From: JBFWWW01 sp050245975
Lineage (GTDB): Bacteria; Pseudomonadota; Alphaproteobacteria; Rhizobiales; Hyphomicrobiaceae
Direction: 5' to 3'
Assembly (NCBI GenBank): GCA_050245975.1
Contig: JBFWWW010000103.1
Span: 1 to 13,470, forward strand
DNA: 13,470 nt
Position 1 is the stretch's first letter, and each line of letters starts with the position of its first letter. Shown here in pieces: positions 6,380-13,300 of this stretch. Position numbers and translations under genes: made by a program. The notes below the pieces were generated by a model that worked only from the letters and a program-made list of their open reading frames with translations, was not told the DNA's origin and made no database searches.

Positions 6380-8590
6380 ATGGGCCAGCCGCCGGCAAAG
6401 GCCGCGACGCCATCGGTGCGGGTGCCTGTGCTGCTGCCGGTCGCTCTCGACCAGACCTATGACTATGCCGTGCCGGATGACGTCTCTGTCGAACCCGGCG
6501 CCTTCGTTCTGGTTCCCTTCGGGCCGCAGACCCGGATCGGTATCGTCTGGGACGTGCCCGTTGGCCCGGAGGCGCCGCTAGCCGAAAAGAAGCTCAAGGC
6601 CATCACCGAGCGGCTCGACGTGCCGCCGCTTCCGGTCTCTTCGCTGCGGTTCGCCGAATGGCTGGCGCGATACACGCTCGCGCCCTTGGGCATGGTGGCG
6701 CGGATGATGATGGGCGCATCGTCGATCTTCGACCCGCCCAAACCGCGGTCCGGTGTCCGCCGCCCCGATAGCGGGCCGGTTCAGATACGCATGACGCCGG
6801 CGCGCCAGCGCGTGCTGGAGGTCGCCGCGGACGGTCTGGTCCGGGCCAAGAGCGCTCTGGCGGCGGAGGCGGGCTGCTCGACCGGTGTGATCGACGGGCT
6901 CGTGGGGGCCGGTTGCCTCGTCGAGGTGGCTATTCCGGAGAAAAAATACCCCGCGCCCGATGCGCGCCACGCCACCGTTGCGTTCAGCGGCGAGCAGGAG
7001 GTGGCGGTCCATGCCCTGCGGTCGGCGATCGACGCCGATAATTTCTCCGTTTCGCTTCTCGACGGCGTCACGGGCTCGGGCAAAACGGAGGTTTATTACG
7101 AGGCCGTGGCTCGAGTCCTGGAGCGTGGGCGCCAGGCACTTATTCTCCTTCCCGAGATTGCGCTGACCAGCCAGTTCATGGCGCGGTTCCGCGAGCGGTT
7201 CGGGTGTCAGCCGGCCGAATGGCACTCGGCTCTCCCCGCGCCGGAACGGGGCCGCGTGTGGCGGGCCGCCGCAACAGGCGAGGCCCGCGTTGTCGTCGGC
7301 GCCAGGTCTGCACTTTTTCTCCCGTTCGAGAATCTGGGCCTGATCGTGGTCGACGAAGAACACGATGCGGGGTTCAAGCAGGAAGACCGCGTCCATTACC
7401 AGGGCCGTGATATGGCCGTGGTCCGTGGCAGCCTTGGCGGCTTTCCGGTGGTATTGGCTTCGGCGACGCCATCCATCGAGAGCCACGTCAACGCGCGAAC
7501 AGGGCGTTACCGGCATCTCAGTATCCCGGGGCGCTATTCGGGAATCGAGTTGCCGCAGGTGACGGCCATCGATCTGCGCAAGGAGCCGCCGGAGAAGGGG
7601 CGCTGGCTGGCGCCACCCCTGGTCGATGCCTTGACGAGTACACTGGCCGCCGGGCAGCAGTCGCTTCTGTTCCTCAACCGGCGAGGCTATGCCCCCCTGA
7701 CACTGTGCCGCGCCTGTGGCCACCGGTTCGAGTGCCCCCAGTGCACGGCCTGGCTGGTCGAGCACCGCTTCCGCGGGCGGCTCAACTGCCATCACTGCGG
7801 ATTTTCTCTCCCTTTGCCCGAAACTTGCCTCAAGTGCGGCGCGGTCGACTCGCTCGCGGCTTGCGGTCCCGGAGTGGAGCGTATTGCGGAGGAAATATCC
7901 GAGCGATTTCCCTCCGCGCGGCTCGCGCTGCTGTCGTCGGACCTTATCCCCGGCCTCATCGAGATGCGGCAGGTCATTTCCCGGATCGAGCAAGGCGAGG
8001 CCGATATCATCATCGGCACGCAGATCGTCGCCAAAGGTCATCATTTTCCCGGTTTGGCGCTCGTTGGCGTCGTGGATGGAGACCTGGGGTTGGCGCATGG
8101 CGCCGATCCCCGGGCCGGCGAACGGACGTTCCAGCTCCTGCATCAGGTGACCGGTCGCGCCGGCCGCACATTTGCGCAGGGTGTCGGCCTTGTGCAGACC
8201 TACATGCCGGACAATCCCGTCATGCAGGCCATCATTTCCGGCGACCGCGAATCATTCCTGGCGCGCGAGATCGAGATCCGCAGAGCAGGCCAATTGCCGC
8301 CGTTCGGCCGGTTGGCCGCCATTATCATTTCGGCGCGCGACAAGGATGTCGCCGCCCGGGTGGCCCGCGATGTTGCGCAGCGCGCGCCGGCTGCGGAGCG
8401 GATACAGGTGCTGGGGCCCGCCGAGGCACCGATTGCCATCATCCGCGGCCGGCACCGGTGGCGTCTCCTGGTGAAGGCGCCGCGCGAACTCGATATCCAG
8501 ACCTATCTGCGCGCCTGGCAGGCGGCGCTTCCGCCGTTCAAGGGCGATGTACGCATCATGGTCGACATCGACCCCTACAGCTTCCTATAA
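6380..8590 (+). CDS. priA: Primosomal replication-restart helicase PriA
   Basis: This 736-residue superfamily-2 3'-5' DNA helicase recognises abandoned replication forks and reloads the replisome. The N-terminal DNA-binding domain starts at VRVPVLLPVALDQTYDYAVP (14-33). Helicase motifs follow: Walker A GVTGSGKT (229-236), Walker B DEEH (325-328), motif III ASATPS, motif V around IIGTQIVAKGHHFPG, and motif VI QVTGRAGR. Between the two helicase lobes are four Cys pairs binding two zinc ions: 443/446, 452/455, 470/473 and 483/486. The C-terminus VDIDPYSFL is typical of the family, as is the length (about 730). The start is uncertain: ATG 6380 gives an N-terminus close to relatives as I remember them; TTG 6359 has a better ribosome site; ATG 6320 has none. 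The EamA transporter gene follows after 67 bases on the same strand. Confidence 0.95.
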   Translation: MGQPPAKAATPSVRVPVLLPVALDQTYDYAVPDDVSVEPGAFVLVPFGPQTRIGIVWDVPVGPEAPLAEKKLKAITERLDVPPLPVSSLRFAEWLARYTLAPLGMVARMMMGASSIFDPPKPRSGVRRPDSGPVQIRMTPARQRVLEVAADGLVRAKSALAAEAGCSTGVIDGLVGAGCLVEVAIPEKKYPAPDARHATVAFSGEQEVAVHALRSAIDADNFSVSLLDGVTGSGKTEVYYEAVARVLERGRQALILLPEIALTSQFMARFRERFGCQPAEWHSALPAPERGRVWRAAATGEARVVVGARSALFLPFENLGLIVVDEEHDAGFKQEDRVHYQGRDMAVVRGSLGGFPVVLASATPSIESHVNARTGRYRHLSIPGRYSGIELPQVTAIDLRKEPPEKGRWLAPPLVDALTSTLAAGQQSLLFLNRRGYAPLTLCRACGHRFECPQCTAWLVEHRFRGRLNCHHCGFSLPLPETCLKCGAVDSLAACGPGVERIAEEISERFPSARLALLSSDLIPGLIEMRQVISRIEQGEADIIIGTQIVAKGHHFPGLALVGVVDGDLGLAHGADPRAGERTFQLLHQVTGRAGRTFAQGVGLVQTYMPDNPVMQAIISGDRESFLAREIEIRRAGQLPPFGRLAAIIISARDKDVAARVARDVAQRAPAAERIQVLGPAEAPIAIIRGRHRWRLLVKAPRELDIQTYLRAWQAALPPFKGDVRIMVDIDPYSFL

Positions 8591-8657
8591 GCAAGACGCC
8601 CAGGCTGCACGTCCCGTGCCGAGCCCGGTGGCCACACAGAGGCCCGCGCAAAGGCCC

Positions 8658-9599
8658 ATGTCCAATCCCGCAATCGTCGCCCACCCGGCCGCTCGGGACT
8701 ATGTGATGCTCGTTGTCCTGGCGGCGATCTGGGGCGCGAGCTTCATGTTCCAGAAGATTGTGCTCGTCACCATGCCGGCCTTCGCCATGACCATCGTCAG
8801 GTTGTCCCTGGCGGCGGTCTTGATGTGGGGGCTGTCCCGTGTGATGGGGCAGAGGATGCCAAAGGGGCGCCGGACCTGGGCGCTCATCGTCCTGGCGTCG
8901 TTTCTGGGCAATGCGGTTCCGTTCACGCTCGTGAGCTGGGGGCAGGAGCGCGTCGATGCCGGCGTCGCGGCCGTTCTCATGGGCGTCATGCCGCTGGCGA
9001 CGCTGCTTGCGGCCCATGTTTTCACGCATGACGAGAAGCTGGGCGCGCGCAAGCTGGCGGGCATCGGGCTTGGATTGCTGGGCCTCGTCATCCTGATCGG
9101 TCCGGCAAAGCTGATCGCGCTTGGTGATGAGAGCGTCCGCCAGCTCTCGATTGCGACAGCCGCAACGTCCTTCGGAATAGCCTCTGTGGTGACGCGCCGG
9201 CTGATGGGTGAGCAGCCCCTGGGCCTCGCCGCCGCCATGCTGATCGTTGCGGCGGTTCTCGTGCTCCCGCTTTACGCGTTTTTGGACGGCCCCGGCGACC
9301 TCAAGCCCTCCCCGACCGCCATGGCCGCGATCGCGGTTCTGGCGATCTTCCAGACCGGCCTCGGAACCCTGATGATGTTCTCCCTGGTGGCCCGCCAGGG
9401 CGCGTCGTTCTTCTCGCAGATCAATTTCCTCGTCCCCGTGTCCGGCGTTCTTTGGGGTGCGCTGCTGTTATCTGAACATGTTTCGCTCAAGGAGTTTGCG
9501 GCACTTGCCGTCATACTTGCCGGCATTGCGGTGGCCCGCATGCGCGTCGCTCCTGTGCCGGGGCCGGCGACCTCGCCCCGGTCACAAACGGACGGGTGA
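8658..9599 (+). CDS. EamA/DMT-superfamily transporter
   Basis: This is a 313-residue inner-membrane protein with about ten transmembrane helices, arranged as two EamA repeats of five (about residues 13-148 and 163-295). The repeat hallmarks are visible: AAIWGASFMFQK (22-33) at the end of helix 1 and the closing NFLVPVSGVLWGALLLSEHVS (256-276) of the second repeat. This is the family of drug/metabolite exporters (RhtA, YddG, RarD relatives); the cargo cannot be told. The ATG at 8658 begins just before the first helix. The longer open frame from 8547 would overlap the end of priA and add a polar, proline-rich stretch, so it is rejected. The ribosome site is weak (AAGG close to the ATG), so translation may be low or coupled to priA. 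The C-terminal tail is polar with several prolines, as is usual. Confidence 0.9.
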   Translation: MSNPAIVAHPAARDYVMLVVLAAIWGASFMFQKIVLVTMPAFAMTIVRLSLAAVLMWGLSRVMGQRMPKGRRTWALIVLASFLGNAVPFTLVSWGQERVDAGVAAVLMGVMPLATLLAAHVFTHDEKLGARKLAGIGLGLLGLVILIGPAKLIALGDESVRQLSIATAATSFGIASVVTRRLMGEQPLGLAAAMLIVAAVLVLPLYAFLDGPGDLKPSPTAMAAIAVLAIFQTGLGTLMMFSLVARQGASFFSQINFLVPVSGVLWGALLLSEHVSLKEFAALAVILAGIAVARMRVAPVPGPATSPRSQTDG

Positions 9600-9645
9600 A
9601 CCCGCAACCCCTGTAAAATGCGGCATTGCGCGCGCATGCCCCCTG

Positions 9646-9674
9646 TTGATGCGCCGCCCATCGCATGCTAGACG
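9646..9674 (+). promoter_or_regulatory. Candidate promoter of the F1 ATP-synthase operon
   Basis: TTGATG (9646-9651) and TAGACG (9669-9674) are separated by 17 bases and resemble a housekeeping sigma -35/-10 pair. The -10 match is poor. Position is sensible: about 130 bases upstream of the atpH start, downstream of the transporter gene. No other candidate in the 206-base gap (9600-9805) looks better. Confidence 0.3.
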
Positions 9675-9685
9675 AACCGCGGTTC
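9674..9685. promoter_or_regulatory. 12-base perfect palindrome at the presumed transcription start of the atp operon
   Basis: GAACCGCGGTTC is self-complementary over its full length and abuts the candidate -10 element. Such a placement would suit a repressor operator. A few 12-base palindromes are expected by chance in a window this size, so the location is the only argument. Confidence 0.2.
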
Positions 9686-9698
9686 CAGAAGGTCGGCG

Positions 9699-9718
9699 GG
9701 GGTCGCCTGCGCGGCCCC
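9699..9718 (+). other. Hairpin in the atp operon leader
   Basis: Arms GGGGTCGC (9699-9706) and GCGGCCCC (9711-9718) can form eight pairs, one of them G-U, around a four-base loop CTGC. No T-tract follows directly (a run of five T starts ten bases later), so it is more likely a leader structure, perhaps protecting the mRNA 5' end, than a terminator. Confidence 0.3.
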
Positions 9719-9778
9719 ATGAGCCGGTTTTTCCGCGCATTCGCGAGCTGCAGGGCAGGGGTGCAGGCTGCGGCTTGA
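9719..9778 (+). other. Short leader reading frame before atpH, probably not translated
   Basis: An ATG directly after the hairpin opens a 19-codon frame (MSRFFRAFASCRAGVQAAA) ending at TGA 9776-9778, in the same frame as and 27 bases before the atpH start. No ribosome site precedes it; the upstream bases are locked in the hairpin. It may be chance or a short leader peptide. Confidence 0.12.
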
Positions 9779-9805
9779 GGCTCCTTACGGGCGAGAGCAT
9801 TTCAC

Positions 9806-10366
9806 GTGGCAACCGATGATCCGATGATGGCGAGCGTGGCCGGTCGCTATGCGTCCGCGCTGTTCGACCTCGCAAAGGAGCAGGGCAAGCTGACGGAGGT
9901 CGAGGCCGACCTCCTGGCTGTCCAGAAGATGATCGACGAGAGCGAGGACCTGCGGCGTCTGGTACGCAGCCCGGTCTTCTCCGCCGAGGAGCAGATCAAG
10001 GGGCTTGCAGCCGTTCTCGGCAAGGCCGGGGTTTCGCAGCTCACCCAGAATTTCTTCAAGCTGACGGCGCGCAACCGGCGCCTCTTCGCCGTGTCCGACA
10101 TGGGCAAGGCGTTCATCGCCCTGGTGGCGCGCGAGCGCGGCGAGGTCACCGCCGAGGTGACGTCGGCGCATGCGCTGACGGACGCCCAGGTGCAGGTTCT
10201 CAAGGATACGCTGCGGTCGTCGGCCGGCAAGAACGTCCGGCTGCAGACGCGCGTCGACGGATCGCTGCTCGGCGGCCTGATCGTCAAGATCGGCAGCCGC
10301 ATGATCGACAGTTCGCTTCGCACCAAGCTCAATAGTCTCAAGGTTGCCATGAAAGGTATCGGCTGA
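9806..10366 (+). CDS. atpH: ATP synthase F1 delta subunit
   Basis: This 186-residue delta subunit (OSCP type) links the top of the F1 alpha3-beta3 ring to the peripheral stalk b subunits. The N-terminal six-helix domain (about 8-112) opens with VAGRYASALFDLAKEQGKL, and the C-terminal domain ends with the conserved GGLIVKIGSRMIDSSLRTKL (158-177). Length is normal for alphaproteobacteria. The start is GTG at 9806: an in-frame stop at 9776 excludes a longer protein, GAGAG lies about nine bases upstream, and the N-terminus then aligns with relatives; the next in-frame ATGs (9824, 9827) lack a ribosome site. It is the first gene of the F1 operon, and its stop overlaps the atpA start by one base, suggesting translational coupling. 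The GTG start may keep delta lower than alpha. Confidence 0.95.
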   Translation: MATDDPMMASVAGRYASALFDLAKEQGKLTEVEADLLAVQKMIDESEDLRRLVRSPVFSAEEQIKGLAAVLGKAGVSQLTQNFFKLTARNRRLFAVSDMGKAFIALVARERGEVTAEVTSAHALTDAQVQVLKDTLRSSAGKNVRLQTRVDGSLLGGLIVKIGSRMIDSSLRTKLNSLKVAMKGIG

Positions 10367-11898
10367 TGGATATCCGCGCCGCAGAGATCTCCTCGATCCT
10401 GAGGGACCAGATCAAGAATTTCGGCAAGGAGGCGGAAGTCTCCGAAATCGGCCAGGTGCTGTCGGTGGGTGACGGCATCGCGCGCGTCTACGGCCTCGAC
10501 AAGGTGCAGGCCGGCGAGATGGTCGAGTTTCCCGGTGGCATCCGCGGCATGGCGCTGAACCTCGAGGCCGACAACGTCGGCGTCGTGATCTTCGGTGATG
10601 ACCGCACCATCAAGGAAGGCGACACCGTCAAGCGCACCGGCGCCATCGTCGAGGTGCCGATCGGCAAGGGTCTGCTCGGTCGCGTTGTCGACGGTCTCGG
10701 CAATCCGATCGACGGCAAGGGTCCGATCAAATCCGACAAGCGCATGCGCGTCGACGTGAAGGCACCGGGCATCCTGCCGCGCAAGTCCGTGCACGAGCCG
10801 ATGGCGACCGGCCTCAAGGCTGTGGACGCTCTGATCCCGGTGGGCCGCGGTCAGCGCGAGCTCATCATCGGCGACCGCCAGACGGGCAAGACCGCCATCA
10901 TCCTCGACACGTTCCTCAACCAGAAGCCGATCAACGCCGGCAACGACGAGAAGGCGAAGCTCTACTGCGTCTATGTCGCTGTCGGTCAGAAGCGCTCGAC
11001 GGTTGCTCAGTTCGTCAAGGTGCTGGAGGAGCGCGGCGCGCTCGAATACTCGGTGGTTGTCGCCGCCACGGCGTCCGACCCGGCGCCGATGCAGTATCTC
11101 GCGCCCTTCACGGGCTGCACCATCGGCGAGTTCTTCCGCGACAACGGCATGCACGCCGTAATCGCCTATGACGACCTCTCCAAGCAGGCCGTCGCCTACC
11201 GCCAGATGTCGCTGCTGCTCCGCCGCCCGCCCGGCCGTGAAGCCTACCCCGGCGACGTGTTCTACCTGCATTCGCGTCTTCTTGAGCGCGCGGCCAAGAT
11301 GGGCGACGCCCATGGTGCCGGCTCGCTGACGGCCCTGCCCGTCATCGAGACGCAGGCCAACGACGTGTCGGCCTACATCCCGACGAACGTGATCTCGATC
11401 ACCGACGGCCAGATCTTCCTCGAGACGGACCTTTTCTATCAGGGCATCCGCCCCGCGGTGAACGTCGGCCTGTCGGTGTCGCGCGTGGGCTCGTCGGCGC
11501 AGACGAAGGCGATGAAGCAGGTTGCCGGCCGCATCAAGGGCGAGCTGGCGCAATACCGCGAGATGGCCGCGTTCGCCCAGTTCGGTTCCGACCTCGACGC
11601 GGCGACGCAGAAGATGCTGGCGCGCGGTTCGCGCCTGACGGAGCTCCTCAAGCAGCCGCAGTTCTCGCCGCTCAAGATGGAAGAGCAGGTGGTGGTGATC
11701 TTCGCCGGCACGCGTGGCTATCTCGACCCGATCCCGGTCTCGGCGGTGGGCAAGTTCGAGCAGGAGCTGCTTCGCACGCTGCGCGACCAGCACAAGGACA
11801 TCCTGGACACGATCGGACGCGAGAAGGCCCTGTCGCCGGAGACGGAGACGAAGCTCGTCGCAGCCATCGACAAGTTCGCCAAGGCCTTCGCGGCGTAA
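10366..11898 (+). CDS. atpA: ATP synthase F1 alpha subunit
   Basis: This 510-residue non-catalytic nucleotide-binding subunit is present three times in the F1 hexamer. It has the N-terminal beta-barrel (about 25-95), the P-loop GDRQTGKT at 169-176, and Arg373 in LSVSRVGSSAQ, the arginine finger that reaches into the catalytic site on beta. The C-terminal helical domain ends in IDKFAKAFAA. The start is the ATG that shares its A with the atpH stop, so it is reached by ribosomes finishing atpH. Length and motif spacing are standard. Codon use is strongly biased to C- and G-ending codons, as expected for a highly expressed gene. It is followed by a hairpin with a T-rich tail before atpG. Confidence 0.98.
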   Translation: MDIRAAEISSILRDQIKNFGKEAEVSEIGQVLSVGDGIARVYGLDKVQAGEMVEFPGGIRGMALNLEADNVGVVIFGDDRTIKEGDTVKRTGAIVEVPIGKGLLGRVVDGLGNPIDGKGPIKSDKRMRVDVKAPGILPRKSVHEPMATGLKAVDALIPVGRGQRELIIGDRQTGKTAIILDTFLNQKPINAGNDEKAKLYCVYVAVGQKRSTVAQFVKVLEERGALEYSVVVAATASDPAPMQYLAPFTGCTIGEFFRDNGMHAVIAYDDLSKQAVAYRQMSLLLRRPPGREAYPGDVFYLHSRLLERAAKMGDAHGAGSLTALPVIETQANDVSAYIPTNVISITDGQIFLETDLFYQGIRPAVNVGLSVSRVGSSAQTKAMKQVAGRIKGELAQYREMAAFAQFGSDLDAATQKMLARGSRLTELLKQPQFSPLKMEEQVVVIFAGTRGYLDPIPVSAVGKFEQELLRTLRDQHKDILDTIGREKALSPETETKLVAAIDKFAKAFAA

Positions 11899-11908
11899 GA
11901 CAATGCTG

Positions 11909-11936
11909 CCCGGGCGGCGATCGCCCGGGTTTGTTT
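11909..11936 (+). terminator. Intra-operon terminator/attenuator hairpin between atpA and atpG
   Basis: Arms CCCGGGCG (11909-11916) and CGCCCGGG (11922-11929) form a perfect eight-pair GC-rich stem with a five-base loop GCGAT, followed directly by TTTGTTT (11930-11936). This is the textbook layout of an intrinsic terminator, 10 bases after the atpA stop. As atpG, ohr and atpD follow without another obvious promoter, it probably works as a partial terminator or as a 3'-end stabiliser for an atpHA message. Confidence 0.65.
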
Positions 11937-11969
11937 CGCCGGACATCGCACAATCGGGAATACGGCCAG

Positions 11970-12857
11970 ATGCCGAGTTTGAAGGACCTGCGCAACCGGA
12001 TCGCCTCTGTGAAGGCGACGCGCAAGATCACCAAGGCGATGCAGATGGTCGCCGCGGCGAAGCTGCGCCGCGCGCAGGAAGCTGCCGCCGCCGCCCGGCC
12101 CTATGCCGCGCGCATGGATCGCGTGCTGGCCAATCTCAACCGCCGGGTGGCCAGCAAGGAGGGCGCTTCTCCGCTCCTGGTGGGCACCGGCAAGGATCAG
12201 GTGCACCTGCTCGTCGTGATGACGGGCGAGCGCGGTCTGTGCGGTGGTTTCAACACCAATATCGCAAAGCTCGCACGTCAGGATGCCATCCGTCTGATGG
12301 CCTCGGGCAAGAGCGTCAAGATCATGACGGTTGGCCGCAAGGGCGCCGACAATCTGCGCCGCGACCTCGGCCGCCAGATCGTCGACCGCACCGATTTCCG
12401 TGCCGTGCGCCAGCTCGCGTTCGAGCACGCGGAAGGCGTCGCCGAGAAGATCCTCGCGATGTTCGAGGCCGGCGAGTTCGACGTCTGCACCCTCTATTTC
12501 TCGGAGTTCAAGTCGGTCATCGCCCAGAAGCCGACCGCGCTGCAGCTCATTCCGGCCAAATTGCCGGAAGAGGCCGCCAATGCGCCGAAGGCCAAGGACG
12601 AGGCCGTTTACGAGTACGAGCCCGAAGAAAAGGAAATCCTGACCTATCTGCTGTCGCGCAACATCGCGACGCAGATCTTCCGGGGTCTGCTGGAAAACTC
12701 GGCGTCCTTCTACGGCGCGCAGATGTCGGCGATGGACAGCGCGACGCGCAATGCCGGTGATATGATCGACAAGCTGACGCTGCGCTACAACCGCCAGCGC
12801 CAGGCCAACATCACCAAAGAGCTCATCGAGATCATTTCGGGTGCCGAAGCGCTCTAG
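11970..12857 (+). CDS. atpG: ATP synthase F1 gamma subunit
   Basis: This 295-residue central-stalk rotor subunit turns inside the alpha3-beta3 ring and couples rotation to catalysis. Its two coiled-coil ends are clear: N-terminal LKDLRNRIASVKATRKITKA (4-23) with MQMVAAAKLRRAQ, and C-terminal ITKELIEIISGAEAL. VMTGERGLCGGFNTNI is the conserved globular-domain motif. An acidic stretch with EYEPEEKEI (about 216-224) precedes the C-terminal helix, as in other alphaproteobacterial gammas. The ATG at 11970 is chosen because the family starts with MPSLKDLRNRI; a longer open frame from 11931 would run into the hairpin tail. The ribosome site is weak (GGGAA about ten bases upstream), in keeping with one gamma per enzyme. 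The ohr gene starts 15 bases after its stop. Confidence 0.97.
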   Translation: MPSLKDLRNRIASVKATRKITKAMQMVAAAKLRRAQEAAAAARPYAARMDRVLANLNRRVASKEGASPLLVGTGKDQVHLLVVMTGERGLCGGFNTNIAKLARQDAIRLMASGKSVKIMTVGRKGADNLRRDLGRQIVDRTDFRAVRQLAFEHAEGVAEKILAMFEAGEFDVCTLYFSEFKSVIAQKPTALQLIPAKLPEEAANAPKAKDEAVYEYEPEEKEILTYLLSRNIATQIFRGLLENSASFYGAQMSAMDSATRNAGDMIDKLTLRYNRQRQANITKELIEIISGAEAL

Positions 12858-12872
12858 TACGAGGAGTTCGCC

Positions 12873-13277
12873 ATGAGCTACGTCACATCAGCAACGACGA
12901 AGGGCGGCCGCAACGGGCGTGCAATGCTCGACGACGGTGGCCTGGCGCTGGCCATGGCGCTGCCCAAGGAGCTCGGCGGTGCAGGCGACGGCCACAATCC
13001 CGAGCAGCTGTTTGCCCTCGGCTACTCCGCCTGCTACGGCCAGGCCATTCTGGCCCTTGCCAAGAAGCACGGCGTTGACGGCCAGGCGGCGAAAGTGACG
13101 TGCAAGGTCACGCTCGACAAGTCGGACAGCGGTTTCGCGCTGTCGGCCGAACTGACCGTTTCCATTCCCGGCGCCGACAAGGCCAAGGTGCAAGCCCTGG
13201 TCGAAGACGCCCACCAGATTTGCCCCTATTCCAAGGCGACGCGCGGCAACATTCCCGTCAAGCTGACGGTCGCCTGA
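12873..13277 (+). CDS. ohr: Ohr-type organic hydroperoxide reductase (OsmC/Ohr family)
   Basis: This 134-residue cytosolic thiol peroxidase of the OsmC/Ohr fold normally forms a swapped homodimer and reduces organic and lipid hydroperoxides. Both redox cysteines are present: Cys54 in GYSACYGQ (peroxidatic) and Cys117 in QICPYSKATRGN (resolving). Arg13 (GGRNG) and Glu44 (NPEQLF) fit the catalytic Arg and Glu. PKELGGAG (31-38), NPEQLFALGY and CPYSKATRGN assign it to Ohr and not OsmC. The loop before NPEQ reads GDGHN and seems one residue shorter than usual with Thr replaced by His; the protein is slightly short (usual about 140). The start is well set: GAGGAG precedes the ATG, 15 bases after the atpG stop. 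It sits between atpG and atpD with short gaps on both sides, so it is almost certainly co-transcribed with the ATP synthase. No ohrR (MarR-type repressor) is near. Confidence 0.93.
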   Translation: MSYVTSATTKGGRNGRAMLDDGGLALAMALPKELGGAGDGHNPEQLFALGYSACYGQAILALAKKHGVDGQAAKVTCKVTLDKSDSGFALSAELTVSIPGADKAKVQALVEDAHQICPYSKATRGNIPVKLTVA

Positions 13278-13300
13278 AGACACGCGAGGAGAACGAGACT

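Noticed and set aside
6578..8143. A 521-codon open frame on the minus strand opposite priA
   Set aside because: Same reasoning: it shadows an unquestionable helicase gene and has no family features.
9600..9805. Search for Fo genes or atpI before atpH
   Set aside because: None is present. Alphaproteobacteria usually keep Fo in a separate operon, so this is normal.
9847..11946. A 699-codon open frame on the minus strand opposite atpH and atpA
   Set aside because: It is antisense to two certain genes. Its composition (many Arg, His, Leu, Asp) is what the complement of GC-biased codons gives, and it shows no recognisable domain.
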